In this document: one piece after another, positions 1 to 8,810 of the stretch
How positions within the stretch are numbered: position 1 is the stretch's first letter
How the letters are laid out: each line of letters starts with the position of its first letter
Source of the DNA: Candidatus Sedimenticola sp. (ex Thyasira tokunagai)
GTDB lineage: Bacteria > Pseudomonadota > Gammaproteobacteria > Chromatiales > Chromatiaceae
DNA length: 64,000 bases
Direction of reading: 5' to 3'
Assembly: GCA_037318855.1 (NCBI GenBank)
Contig: CP134874.1
Span: forward strand, 4,403,001-4,467,000
Notes under the pieces: generated by a model
What the model was told of the DNA's origin: nothing
What the model saw: only the letters and a program-made list of their open reading frames with translations
Database searches by the model: none
Program-made: the position numbers and the translations under genes

Positions 1-2
1 TT

Positions 3-608
3 GCCATCGTGCTACAGGAGATCATTAAATCCTTTTTCGGCGCCAACCCGATCCCCACCCCGGCACCGGATATCATCGCAGGCAGCGCTGCTATCGGTGC
101 ACTGTTTGGCCTGGGCGAGTCCGTGGTCTACCCCTGGTGGCGACTGATCTACCTTGCCTTCTCCGGCATGGTCATCTTCGCAGTCTTCGCCTTCCTGCAG
201 TTCACCACCTTCGGCATGGTGGTGCGCGCCGGTATGCATGACCGTGAAACGGTCGGCCTGCTGGGCATCAATGTGGAACGGCGATTTACCATTGTCTTCG
301 GTATCGCCGCCGTGGTCGCTGGACTGGCGGGCATGATGTATGCGCCGATCCTGCCACCCGATTACCACATGGGAATGGACTTTCTGGTCCTCTCCTTCGT
401 CGTCGTCGTGGTCGGAGGCATGGGCTCTCTCGGGGGCGCCGTCACCGCCGGTTTCCTGCTCGGCATCCTGCAATCATTTGCATCCATGAATGAAGTTAAA
501 GCCATCATCCCAGGCATCGACCAGATCATTATCTACCTGGTCGCAATTGTCATCCTCCTGGTCAGGCCTCGCGGCCTGATGGGACGTAAAGGTGTGATGG
601 AGGATTGA
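3..608 (+). CDS. livH: Branched-chain amino acid-type ABC transporter permease LivH (3' part)
   Basis: This is the C-terminal part of an inner-membrane permease; the frame is open from the first bases, so the start lies outside the window. About 200 residues with several hydrophobic segments are visible. The motif GGMGSLGGA in the cytoplasmic coupling region and the tail LLVRPRGLMG are typical of LivH/UrtB permeases of the hydrophobic amino acid transporter (HAAT) family. It is followed after one base by a LivM-type permease and then two ATPases, the standard H-M-G-F order. The solute-binding protein should lie upstream of the window. The substrate could be branched-chain amino acids, short amides or urea; the sequence alone does not decide. 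Confidence 0.9.
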   Translation, partial: AIVLQEIIKSFFGANPIPTPAPDIIAGSAAIGALFGLGESVVYPWWRLIYLAFSGMVIFAVFAFLQFTTFGMVVRAGMHDRETVGLLGINVERRFTIVFGIAAVVAGLAGMMYAPILPPDYHMGMDFLVLSFVVVVVGGMGSLGGAVTAGFLLGILQSFASMNEVKAIIPGIDQIIIYLVAIVILLVRPRGLMGRKGVMED

Positions 609-609
609 T

Positions 610-1752
610 ATGAATTTGTTATCTCTCAAAAACAACTGGGTCGTGATGGCCCTCTTCACCGCTGTGGTACTGAGCGCCCCCATCTGGCTCTCGCCCATCG
701 GCGCCGCTTATCCGGATCTGCTGCAGAAGTTTGCCATCTTCGGCATCTTCGCCATCGGCTTCAACATCCTCTTTGGACTGACCGGCTACCTGTCGTTTGG
801 CCACGCCGTTTTTCTCGGTGTCGGTTCTTACACTGCGGTCTGGTCGTTCAAGCTGTTGACCATGAACGTGCTGCCCGCAGTGCTCTTTGGTACGCTGCTG
901 GCGGGTGTGTTTGCCGCCATCATCGGCTACGTCAGCTTGCGTCGCTCCGGTATCTACTTCTCAATCCTGACTCTGGCCTTTGCCCAGATGTCATATAATC
1001 TCGCCTACTCGGTGCTGACACCTATCACTAATGGTGAAACCGGCCTGCAGCTGACCAAGCAGGACCCGCGCATCTTTGACGGCCCGGCGGGGGAGGGACT
1101 CCCCTCCACCACCTTTTTTGGTCTTGAGATGAGCGGTTACTCCGGCTTCTACTTCTGCGCGGCTATACTGATCGTCGCCTTCTTTATCTCCTTGCGTATT
1201 TTCCGCTCTCCTTACGGGCTGAAGCTACAGGCGATAAAATCCAACCAGACACGCATGCGCTACACCGGCTTCAACACCCGGCCCTACCTGCTATCTGCGT
1301 TTGTTATCTCCGGTATGTACGCCGGTCTGGCAGGTTCGCTGATGGCGGTAACCGATCCCCTGGCGGGTGCCGAGCGCATGCAGTGGACCGCATCGGGCGA
1401 AGTGGTACTGATGACCATCCTCGGCGGTGCAGGCACACTGATAGGCCCACTGCTTGGCGTTACTATCATCAAGTATTTTGAGAATATCTTCTCGGCCCTC
1501 AATGAGGGGACGCTGCACCTGTTCTTCTCCTTCCTGCCGACCTGGCTTGAGAATATTGCCGTTGCCGTCAGCAGCGAGTTTGTTGGAGAAGGGTGGCATT
1601 TGACCCTTGGCCTGCTCTTTATGCTGGTGGTGATTTTCCTGCCGGGAGGCGTGATGGAGGGCATCCGCCGCACAACAGCCTATGTGAGAAATATCTCAAA
1701 ACAGTCAGACCCGGCAGACCCGGCAGACCCGCCGAAAGTGGAGAAGGAGTGA
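610..1752 (+). CDS. livM: Branched-chain amino acid-type ABC transporter permease LivM
   Basis: A 380-residue polytopic inner-membrane protein, the second permease of the importer. It shows the LivM-type N-terminal motif FGLTGYLSFGHAVFLG and the coupling motif GGAGTLIGPLLG near residue 272. The ATG begins one base after the preceding stop, so the two permeases are almost certainly translationally coupled. The C-terminal tail (SDPADPADPPKVEKE) is hydrophilic, and its DNA repeats a GACCCGGCA unit near 1708-1733, probably a local slippage expansion with no catalytic role. LivM proteins are usually 320-420 residues, so it is full length. Family assignment is firm; substrate is unknown. Confidence 0.92.
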   Translation: MNLLSLKNNWVVMALFTAVVLSAPIWLSPIGAAYPDLLQKFAIFGIFAIGFNILFGLTGYLSFGHAVFLGVGSYTAVWSFKLLTMNVLPAVLFGTLLAGVFAAIIGYVSLRRSGIYFSILTLAFAQMSYNLAYSVLTPITNGETGLQLTKQDPRIFDGPAGEGLPSTTFFGLEMSGYSGFYFCAAILIVAFFISLRIFRSPYGLKLQAIKSNQTRMRYTGFNTRPYLLSAFVISGMYAGLAGSLMAVTDPLAGAERMQWTASGEVVLMTILGGAGTLIGPLLGVTIIKYFENIFSALNEGTLHLFFSFLPTWLENIAVAVSSEFVGEGWHLTLGLLFMLVVIFLPGGVMEGIRRTTAYVRNISKQSDPADPADPPKVEKE

Positions 1753-1756
1753 CGTT

Positions 1757-2518
1757 ATGAGCAATATCGTATTAAGCATCAAGAACGTCGACAAAACCTT
1801 CGGTGGCCTCCACGCCCTGGGAGATATCAATCTTGATATCGAAGAGGGTAAGATCCACGCCATTATCGGCCCCAACGGCGCCGGTAAGTCAACCCTGCTC
1901 AACGTCTGTATCGGCCGCCTCGAACCGGACAACGGAACCGTCGAGTTCGAGGGTAAGAACATGATCGGCATGGCGCCCTATGAGATCAATCACGCCGGCA
2001 TGGTACGGGTATTCCAGACCCCGGAAATCTTCCCCGACCTGACCATACTGCAGAACGTGATGATACCGGCACTGGCAAAACGTGACGGCACCTTCAAGTT
2101 CAACCCCTTCGCCAATATGGCCACAGAGAGCGAGATCGAAGCGGATGCCATGCGCACACTGCAGGAGATGGGTCTCGGTGACCAGGTGCTTAATCGCGCC
2201 GGCAGCATGTCCCGGGGTGACAAACGCCGCCTGGAGCTGGCCATGGGCCTGGTCCAGCGTCCGCGGCTACTGTTGCTTGACGAACCCACCGCCGGTATGG
2301 CGCGCCACGACACCAACCGCACCATTGATCTGTTAAAAAAGATCAAAGAGAGCGGCATGACCAAGATCATCATTGAGCACGACATGCACGTGGTATTCAG
2401 CCTGGCTGACAGGATAAGCGTACTGGCCCAGGGCCGTATCATCGCTTCGGGCGCCCCCGACGAAATCCGCGGTAATCCAAAGGTACAGGAGGCCTACCTG
2501 GGTGGAGCAGAGCTATGA
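1757..2518 (+). CDS. livG: ABC transporter ATP-binding protein LivG
   Basis: A 253-residue cytoplasmic ATPase that powers the importer. Walker A is GPNGAGKST at residues 38-46, the signature is degenerate (MSRGDKRRLE, about residue 152), Walker B is LLLLDEPTAGM near residue 171 and the H-loop is IIIEHDMHVVF. The insert after the Q-loop (FQTPEIFPDLTILQNVMI) is characteristic of LivG/UrtD. The gene starts four bases after livM and overlaps livF by four bases, so it is part of one operon. The LSGGQ signature reads MSRGD; LivG/UrtD proteins often deviate here, so activity is still expected. Confidence 0.93.
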   Translation: MSNIVLSIKNVDKTFGGLHALGDINLDIEEGKIHAIIGPNGAGKSTLLNVCIGRLEPDNGTVEFEGKNMIGMAPYEINHAGMVRVFQTPEIFPDLTILQNVMIPALAKRDGTFKFNPFANMATESEIEADAMRTLQEMGLGDQVLNRAGSMSRGDKRRLELAMGLVQRPRLLLLDEPTAGMARHDTNRTIDLLKKIKESGMTKIIIEHDMHVVFSLADRISVLAQGRIIASGAPDEIRGNPKVQEAYLGGAEL

Positions 2519-3276
2519 GTAATAACAAAATGCCACATCACGTATCCCCGGTTAACAGAACGGGCTCAGATCCCGCCTTCTTCTCCTGCTGGGACATCCA
2601 CTCCTACTACGGCGAAAGCTATATCGTCCAGGGCGTCAGCTTCGATATCCGTGAAGGTGAAGTCGTTGCTCTCCTCGGCCGTAACGGTGCCGGAAAAACC
2701 TCAACACTGCGCTCCATTGCGCGGGTCGACTCACCCCAGGTGATGCACGGTGAGATCTGGCTCGACCATCAGCCGCTGCACAGCATGGCCTCCCATGACG
2801 CCGCTCAGAACGGTGTCGCTCTGGTGCCTGAGGATCGTCGCATCATCGCAGGCATGACCGTCGAAGAGAACCTGATACTGGCACAGATCGCCCCGCCCAT
2901 CGGCTGGAGCATCGAGCGTATCTACGAGCACTTCCCGCGCTTGGCCGAGCGCCGGGAGCAGGAGGCGACCACCCTCTCAGGTGGTGAGCAGCAGATGCTG
3001 GCGGTAGCCCGCGCTCTCGCCCGTGACATCAAACTCCTGTTGCTGGACGAGCCTTATGAGGGACTGGCGCCTGTGATCGTTCATGAGATCGAGCGCATTG
3101 TCGATGGCATCAAGAAGCAAGGCATCACCACCATCATCGTCGAGCAGAATGCAGTCGCAGCCCTCAGGCTGGCCGACCGCGCTATCATCCTCGATATGGG
3201 GCAAGTAGTGTTTGACGGGCTTGCTCAAGAGGTGCTCGACAACGAAGAGATGCGCCATGAGTATCTGGCGATCTGA
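2515..3276 (+). CDS. livF: ABC transporter ATP-binding protein LivF
   Basis: A 253-residue second ATPase of the importer. Walker A is GRNGAGKTS near residue 54, the signature LSGGEQQML is canonical near residue 153, and Walker B LLLLDEPYEGLAP follows. The ATG overlaps the livG stop (ATGA), which indicates translational coupling. An N-terminal extension of about 20 residues (MSNNKMPHHVSPVNRTGSDP) is longer than in most LivF proteins, but no better downstream start is evident. The operon ends here: a strong inverted repeat follows within 25 bases. Confidence 0.93.
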   Translation: MSNNKMPHHVSPVNRTGSDPAFFSCWDIHSYYGESYIVQGVSFDIREGEVVALLGRNGAGKTSTLRSIARVDSPQVMHGEIWLDHQPLHSMASHDAAQNGVALVPEDRRIIAGMTVEENLILAQIAPPIGWSIERIYEHFPRLAERREQEATTLSGGEQQMLAVARALARDIKLLLLDEPYEGLAPVIVHEIERIVDGIKKQGITTIIVEQNAVAALRLADRAIILDMGQVVFDGLAQEVLDNEEMRHEYLAI

Positions 3277-3297
3277 CCTGCATCTGCACCACTGATA

Positions 3298-3329
3298 AAG
3301 CCACGCCCAAAGTGATTTGGGCGTGGCTT
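3298..3329 (+). terminator. Hairpin terminator after the Liv operon
   Basis: A perfect 14-base inverted repeat (AAGCCACGCCCAAA, loop GTGA, TTTGGGCGTGGCTT) lies 22 bases after the livF stop. The downstream tract CGTTTATTT is T-rich but interrupted, so it is a slightly imperfect intrinsic terminator. Confidence 0.85.
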
Positions 3330-3477
3330 CGTTTATTTCGGCACTTACATTTCTTGCGCAAGGATATAACGGCGCCAAATTTTATCGACGAGATAGCAAA
3401 TAGTATAGTGCTGCCACTTGCTGGACTCGAGTCACATCAAAATGGGCCTGTGCGTGAAACCTTTCTGACAGCTTCGG

Positions 3478-4455
3478 CTATTTGATTTCACGAACGATGC
3501 GGAAACCCACTTTCAGAAAGTGGAGGTCGGGAGCCAGCTTGTTGCGCGAGGCTGAGCGCAGGCTGCCGGGTACGTTGTACCAGGAGCCACCGCGCACCAC
3601 TCTAGGGTTGTGGTTATCGACAGCACGACAGGCACTGAGCTGCTCCAAGCCATTATAGTCATTTTCATACTCCGACGAACACCACTCCCAGACGTTACCG
3701 TGCATGTCGTAAAGCCCCCAGAGATTGGGTGCAAACTGACCCACAGGTGTCGTCATGCCACGCTTGATCCCCCTCTCTCCCTTGCCATAAATGAAAGTGC
3801 CATCAAAGTTTGCCTGGTCGCTGCTGATACTCTCACCGGTTGAGAAGGGAGTGCCCGTACCGGCACGACAGGCGTATTCCCACTCCGCCTCGGTGGTCAG
3901 GCGGATCTTCCAGCCAGTCACCTTTCTTAACCAACTACAGTAGTCTATAGCATCCCAGTAGCTGATATTGATCGCCGGCCTGTTGCCGCGCCCCCAACCC
4001 TCATCCCTTGGCTTGACGATATCGTGGACATCACAATAGGCGTCATACATGGCGAAAGTGACCGGTGTTTTCATCAGTTCAAAGCTATTAATCTGCACCT
4101 GATGCTGACGCTCGTAGTCAAAGCGATACAACTCATCAACAGGTGACCCCATGACAAACTCTCCACCATGGATCAACGCCCAATCTTCATAGACGATACC
4201 AAGGGCTACTTCACGGGTGTGGTAGACCTTGCCGCGGTGGTCATCTTCTTCCCCCTGCGGCTCGGCAAACAGCTGCTGATCCGGTGCTTTCGCCCTCTCT
4301 ACAGGGGAGCCGCAACGATCACAAAAGTTGGCATTTGGCAGATAGGGTTTTCCGCAAACACCACAGCAGTCCTCTTTTTCAAGTTTTTCGCCGCAGTGGG
4401 GACAGAAGAGAGAATCTTCAGAAGGAAGGATGTAGCTGCAGCTGCTGCAATTCAT
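3478..4455 (-). CDS. Zinc-ribbon protein with SUMF1 (formylglycine-generating-enzyme-like) domain
   Basis: A 325-residue protein. The N-terminal 55 residues hold two zinc ribbons (CSSC...CPHC and CGVC...CDRC). After a linker, residues about 90-325 form a SUMF1/FGE-type fold, with GGEFVMGSP, TEAEWEYACRAG, GNVWEWC, VVRGGSWYN and a GFRIVREI end. In catalytic FGE the RGGSW region carries the active cysteine pair; here it reads RGGSWYNVPGSLRSASRN with no cysteine, so sulfatase activation is unlikely. Such bacterial proteins are often regulatory or structural partners of unknown function. The gene stands alone between the Liv terminator and ntrX. Domain assignment is strong; function is unknown. 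Confidence 0.8.
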   Translation of the reverse strand: MNCSSCSYILPSEDSLFCPHCGEKLEKEDCCGVCGKPYLPNANFCDRCGSPVERAKAPDQQLFAEPQGEEDDHRGKVYHTREVALGIVYEDWALIHGGEFVMGSPVDELYRFDYERQHQVQINSFELMKTPVTFAMYDAYCDVHDIVKPRDEGWGRGNRPAINISYWDAIDYCSWLRKVTGWKIRLTTEAEWEYACRAGTGTPFSTGESISSDQANFDGTFIYGKGERGIKRGMTTPVGQFAPNLWGLYDMHGNVWEWCSSEYENDYNGLEQLSACRAVDNHNPRVVRGGSWYNVPGSLRSASRNKLAPDLHFLKVGFRIVREIK

Positions 4456-4696
4456 TAGGACAACGGCGTATAGGGGCCAGAGAAAAAATCACCATGCCAA
4501 CGTCGTAATTATACGCTGATAATGCACACTTATCACATATGCAGGAGGTGATTTTCCCCTTTATTATTCAATACTTACTATTGCCTCAGACGCGGGGGAT
4601 TAGGCGTCACAAAAATGCTGGGCACTCCGACCTTTATCTCTCGGAAAAGATGACCGATCAACACCTAAACTTTTGGCATTAGAGCTAAGCTGCAGC

Positions 4697-6064
4697 TCAG
4701 CGCCGCTCCTTAATCTCAATTCCCACCGCCCGCAGCTTGCGGTAGAGATGAGTGCGCTCAACTCCCGCCGCCTGAGCGATCTGACTGACATTGCCGTTGT
4801 GCTTTTCGAGATGGTACTCCAAGTAAGCCTTCTCGAAGGCCTCCCGTGCCTGGCGTAACGGCAGGTCGAAGGAGACAGGAAAAGAGGCAACGGACCCTGA
4901 AGTCATCTCCACGCCACCCAGTGCACCCTCCACTTCATTCTGGGTGATATCTTCCCCTGCACCGAGAATCAGCAGCCGCTGAACCAGGTTTTTCAGCTCG
5001 CGAACATTGCCGGGCCAAGTGTAGTTGCGCAGGTAGTTTTGGGCTCCCATATCGAAGTGGCGATAGGGGAGTTTCTCGTGGGAGACATAGTGGTCGACAT
5101 AGTAGTTGAGTAGCTCCGGCACATCCTCACGGTGCTCCCGTAAGGGTGGTATCCGCAGGGGCACCACATTGAGGTGGTAGAAGAGATCCTCACGAAAGCT
5201 ACCCGACTGCACCTCTTCCTCAAGGTTATGTTGGGTAGCGGCAATAATGCGGACATCAATCTGCACCGGCTCCCTGCCGCCGACACGAAGGAAGGAGCCA
5301 CTGTCGAGGGCACCAAGCAGTTGGCTCTGAGTCTCTTCATCCATATCAGCCAACTCATCGAGAAACAGTGTGCCGCCACGTGCCTGTTCCAGCGCACCGT
5401 AGTGGATATGGTCACCCTCCTCACTGCCAAACAGCTCCCGAGCTGAGTTCCCCTTGGCGATTGATGAGACACCGACATCAACAAACGGCAGGTCACGGCG
5501 CACACTCTGGGCGTGAAGGTAGCGTGCAAAGGTTTCACGGCCGCTGCCGGCTTCGCCGTTAATCAACACCCATGTATCGTGCTGAGCGATCCGTTTCACC
5601 TGCTCCTGCAGCCGCTGAATCAAGGCACTTTTTCCGGTTGGCTCAACTACATGAGAGGTCTGCCGCCGCAGGCCGATATTCTCCTGCTGCAGTTTATCCA
5701 CCTCCAGGGCACGCTCGACGGTAAGCAGCAACTTCGCCAATGAGAGCGGCTTTTCAAGGAAATCATAGGCGCCGAAACGGGTCGCCTCGACCGCAGTCTC
5801 CACCGTGCCGTGACCAGACATCATCACTACCGGACAGGGCAATCCATCCCCCTCGGACCACTCCTTGAGCAGAGAGATTCCATCGATATCGGGCATCCAG
5901 ATGTCCAGCAGTACCAGATCGGGACGCCTCTCCCGCAGCGCCTTGCGGGCACTCTCCCCATCTTCGGCAACTGCCACCTGATACCCCTCATCCTGCAGGA
6001 TCTCCTGTACCAGGGCACGGATATCAGGCTCGTCATCCACCACCAGAACGCGCGGTGCACTCAT
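4697..6064 (-). CDS. ntrX: NtrX-type response regulator with degenerate sigma-54 activator domain
   Basis: A 455-residue response regulator paired with NtrY. The receiver (residues 1-120) has the acidic pair D10-D11, phospho-acceptor D54 (LLDIWMPD) and the conserved lysine in FLEKPLS. The AAA+ domain follows (about 145-380), then a Fis-type HTH (NGNVSQIAQAAGVERTHLYR). Two signature elements are altered: Walker A reads GEAGSGRE, with arginine for the catalytic lysine, and the sigma-54-contacting GAFTGA loop is replaced by FGSEEGDHIHYGALEQ (about 210-225). Walker B (GGTLFLDELADM) and the arginine-rich C-terminal part of the AAA+ domain are kept. It may therefore bind DNA as a phospho-switch rather than activate sigma-54 polymerase. 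Its start overlaps the ntrY stop by four bases. Confidence 0.88.
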   Translation of the reverse strand: MSAPRVLVVDDEPDIRALVQEILQDEGYQVAVAEDGESARKALRERRPDLVLLDIWMPDIDGISLLKEWSEGDGLPCPVVMMSGHGTVETAVEATRFGAYDFLEKPLSLAKLLLTVERALEVDKLQQENIGLRRQTSHVVEPTGKSALIQRLQEQVKRIAQHDTWVLINGEAGSGRETFARYLHAQSVRRDLPFVDVGVSSIAKGNSARELFGSEEGDHIHYGALEQARGGTLFLDELADMDEETQSQLLGALDSGSFLRVGGREPVQIDVRIIAATQHNLEEEVQSGSFREDLFYHLNVVPLRIPPLREHREDVPELLNYYVDHYVSHEKLPYRHFDMGAQNYLRNYTWPGNVRELKNLVQRLLILGAGEDITQNEVEGALGGVEMTSGSVASFPVSFDLPLRQAREAFEKAYLEYHLEKHNGNVSQIAQAAGVERTHLYRKLRAVGIEIKERR

Positions 6065-8262
6065 GCTTTCTCTCTCCTCTCAGGAATCTCTTCAACTCTG
6101 CCGGTCACCGGCAAGCGCAGAACAACGCAGGCACCTCGCTCAGGGCGGTTCTCCGCCCAGACAATACCGCCGTGCTCCTCAACAATCTTCTTCACCACCG
6201 CCAGACCGAGGCCGGTCCCCTTGGTTTTAGTAGTGACATAAGGCTCAAACAGCCGACCGATAGTCTCTTCATCAAAACCGGGACCGTTATCGGTCACCCG
6301 CAGCTCGATAAAGCAGTGTCCGGCATCCTCTTTGCCATGGGAAGCCACCTGGATCCAGGGAGCGTCTACAGCCACCACCGCCTCCCGTGCATTCTTTATC
6401 AGATTATGCAGCACCTGCCGCAGCCGCCCAGGATCAGCCTCAATCTGCAGACCCTGTGCCTGCAGATCGATCTCAAGTTCTGAGTCAAAACCGGCGCTAT
6501 GATAAAGATCCAACACCTCCAGGGCCAGGCTGTCGAAAACCAGGGGCTCTAAGTTCATTTTCGGTGGACGCGCATAGTCGGAGAAGGCGTTGACCATATC
6601 CTTCATCGCATCGACCTGCTGCACGATGGTGTGAGTAGCACGATCCATTACCTCGGCGTCCTTACCCTGCATCGTCTTCAAATAGCGATGTCGCAGACGC
6701 TCTGCCGACAGCTGGATCGGTGTCAGAGGGTTTTTTATCTCATGGGCCAGACGCCGCGCCACCTCACCCCAAGCGGCATCGCGCTGGGCCGTGATCAGAG
6801 TGGTGATATCGTCAAAGACCAGGCCATACCCCTCCGACTTATCGTCGGGTTGGGCCAGCGGGGTGCCACGACAGAGCAGCACCTGGCGCCCTTCACCGCC
6901 AAACAGAGTCACCTGTTCCCGCCAGTCTCGTAGATCCGCCTCCACCGCCCCCTTGATGGTATCGACAAACTGGGACAACGGCTGGCTGACCTCAGCCAGA
7001 AGCTCCAGGGAGCGGCCACTGAACTCCAGCAGATCAACCTGTAAAATATCGCAGGCCGCCTGGTTGGCGGTCCGAATGCGTCCATCAGCATCCAGTGCCA
7101 CCACGCCGGATGAGAGGCGCCCCAGCACCGTCTCCAGGTAGGCGTGCTGAGCCTCCACCCGAAGCTGGCTGCGAGCCGCTTCATCCCGGGACAGGGCAAT
7201 GCGGCGCGTCATGGCATTGAATGACGAGACCAGAAAACCCAGCTCGTCCCCGGTCTTTGGCAGCGTCAGTTGCTTGTCGTAGTCCCCCTGAGCCACGGCA
7301 CGGGTACCGTCGGCAATCTCCGCAATTGGCGCCACCAGGCGACGAGCTGTGAAAAAGGCGAGCCAGATGGCGGCCAGCAGACTGAACAGGAGCACCATAG
7401 CCAGGGCCATAGTGAAGGTATTTTTCAGGCTCTTGCGCAGGAACGAGAGCTCCTTATATCGGCTGTAGGCGCCCTGCACCCGCTCGGTCAACTCGGTGAG
7501 ATTGGCTGAAGTGGGATAGGACGCCTGTAGTATCCGCCCACGCAATGCATCACCCACTACCACCCGCACCTCCATCGGGCCGGCTCCGTCACCACTGGGT
7601 TCAAGGGTGACAAAGTCACTTCCCCTGCGCACCTGCTGCAGGGTGACGGTGTCGAGTTTCCTCGGCACCAGAATGCCCGGGTCTGCATTGACGCTGGCGA
7701 TCACCCGGCCGGACAGCTCCAGCAGCACCAGTTCCGAGGCACCGAACCGTTCGCGCAGATCATCCAGGCTAAGGCTGATACCGAGAATCGAGCTGCCCGA
7801 GACCTCCGCCAATAGCTGTGCTGTGGTCTTTAGCCGTTCACGCTTATAGAGATCCAGCGATGCCTTGCTGAGACTGAGGGCATCCTCCATAGCCTGATCG
7901 ATCTGAACATCGAACCAGCTATCCACCCCCTGCATTAGAAACTGCTGCGAGTAATAGTAGACCACCGCCACCGGCGCCAGAGAGATAACCACAAACATGG
8001 CGACTATCCTCAGGGTGAGGCGGGATCCTGTTGCCTGCCTGCGGTAACGCAACACCAGCTGAACAATATTCACTCCCACCACAACGATCAGTGAGAAGAG
8101 GCCGAGAACGCTGGCAAGGAGCAACGGAATGAAGAGGCGGCTCAGCTCCTCTCTGCTCTGCAGAGCGCCGCTCATGAAATGGAGGGAGACCAGCACCAAC
8201 GCCAGCAACAAAAGCACTGGCAGGATTCCGGTATATTTCCGCTTTATGGCTTCAAGGACCAT
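6061..8262 (-). CDS. ntrY: NtrY-type membrane sensor histidine kinase
   Basis: A 733-residue inner-membrane kinase. Three N-terminal hydrophobic segments (within residues 1-115) precede a periplasmic sensor region. Another segment (LAMVLLFSLLAAIWLAFF) leads into a HAMP domain (RRLVAPIAEIADGTRAVAQGDY), a PAS domain, the H-box RRLAHEIKNPLTPIQLSAERLR (phospho-His near residue 506) and an HATPase with N-box LIKNAREAV, DNGPGF and GTGLGL. This is the standard NtrY architecture, and 730 residues is normal. It lies between the DUF4390 gene (19-base overlap) and ntrX (4-base overlap), so the three are co-transcribed. Regulated genes probably relate to nitrogen or redox status; this is inferred from the family. 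Confidence 0.93.
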   Translation of the reverse strand: MVLEAIKRKYTGILPVLLLLALVLVSLHFMSGALQSREELSRLFIPLLLASVLGLFSLIVVVGVNIVQLVLRYRRQATGSRLTLRIVAMFVVISLAPVAVVYYYSQQFLMQGVDSWFDVQIDQAMEDALSLSKASLDLYKRERLKTTAQLLAEVSGSSILGISLSLDDLRERFGASELVLLELSGRVIASVNADPGILVPRKLDTVTLQQVRRGSDFVTLEPSGDGAGPMEVRVVVGDALRGRILQASYPTSANLTELTERVQGAYSRYKELSFLRKSLKNTFTMALAMVLLFSLLAAIWLAFFTARRLVAPIAEIADGTRAVAQGDYDKQLTLPKTGDELGFLVSSFNAMTRRIALSRDEAARSQLRVEAQHAYLETVLGRLSSGVVALDADGRIRTANQAACDILQVDLLEFSGRSLELLAEVSQPLSQFVDTIKGAVEADLRDWREQVTLFGGEGRQVLLCRGTPLAQPDDKSEGYGLVFDDITTLITAQRDAAWGEVARRLAHEIKNPLTPIQLSAERLRHRYLKTMQGKDAEVMDRATHTIVQQVDAMKDMVNAFSDYARPPKMNLEPLVFDSLALEVLDLYHSAGFDSELEIDLQAQGLQIEADPGRLRQVLHNLIKNAREAVVAVDAPWIQVASHGKEDAGHCFIELRVTDNGPGFDEETIGRLFEPYVTTKTKGTGLGLAVVKKIVEEHGGIVWAENRPERGACVVLRLPVTGRVEEIPERREKA

Positions 8263-8807
8263 ATGCTGCGATCACTGGAGAGATTCCAGGCAGATGATAG
8301 ATAGGCCATTGGACGTAGGGGCAGAGGCAGCGCCTCGATATCCAGTGCCGATTTTAGCGACAGTCGATATGACTCCCCGCTGCGCAGTTTCTCCTGCTTG
8401 ATCAAGGGAACGTCTGAAAGTCTGCCAAGGGCTACCAGGGCCGCTTCCCGGGTGGCAAAACTCTGCTTCCCCTTGGACTGCAGATCAACCACTTGATAGA
8501 GCCCGGTCAAGGCGTGGTGACGAACCTGGTAACGCAGCCTCACATCCACCAGATCCGATTCCCATATCCAGGCCCGGTCACGGCGCAGCTGTAGATGCAT
8601 CTCCAGCGTCAGGGGGACACCGTTTTGCAGCGCATCCAATGCCTCTTCTGAGAAGTTGTAGTCGATAACCGCATCAACGACATAGGCATCGTCCACCAGG
8701 CGCGCTTCAAGGCCGCTGATCTGAAAATCATCCGCCAGCACGGCTACCGGCAGCAGCCATAGGAGCAACCGGAGAGTACTAGTTAACCTCCACCCTATCT
8801 TTCTCAA
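8244..8807 (-). CDS. DUF4390 family secreted protein
   Basis: A 187-residue protein with an N-terminal signal peptide (LRLLLWLLPVAVLADDF, cleavage after ALA). It matches the DUF4390 family, which in gammaproteobacteria lies between rsmB and ntrYX exactly as here. The gene begins three bases after the rsmB stop and overlaps the ntrY start. Mature content includes charged beta-rich segments (ARLVDDAYVVDAVIDYNFSE, LEMHLQLRRDRAWIWESD). It has no known enzymatic motif. The constant position suggests a periplasmic accessory to NtrY sensing, but that is inference. Confidence 0.85.
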   Translation of the reverse strand: MRKIGWRLTSTLRLLLWLLPVAVLADDFQISGLEARLVDDAYVVDAVIDYNFSEEALDALQNGVPLTLEMHLQLRRDRAWIWESDLVDVRLRYQVRHHALTGLYQVVDLQSKGKQSFATREAALVALGRLSDVPLIKQEKLRSGESYRLSLKSALDIEALPLPLRPMAYLSSAWNLSSDRSIWSLKP

Positions 8808-8810
8808 GCA

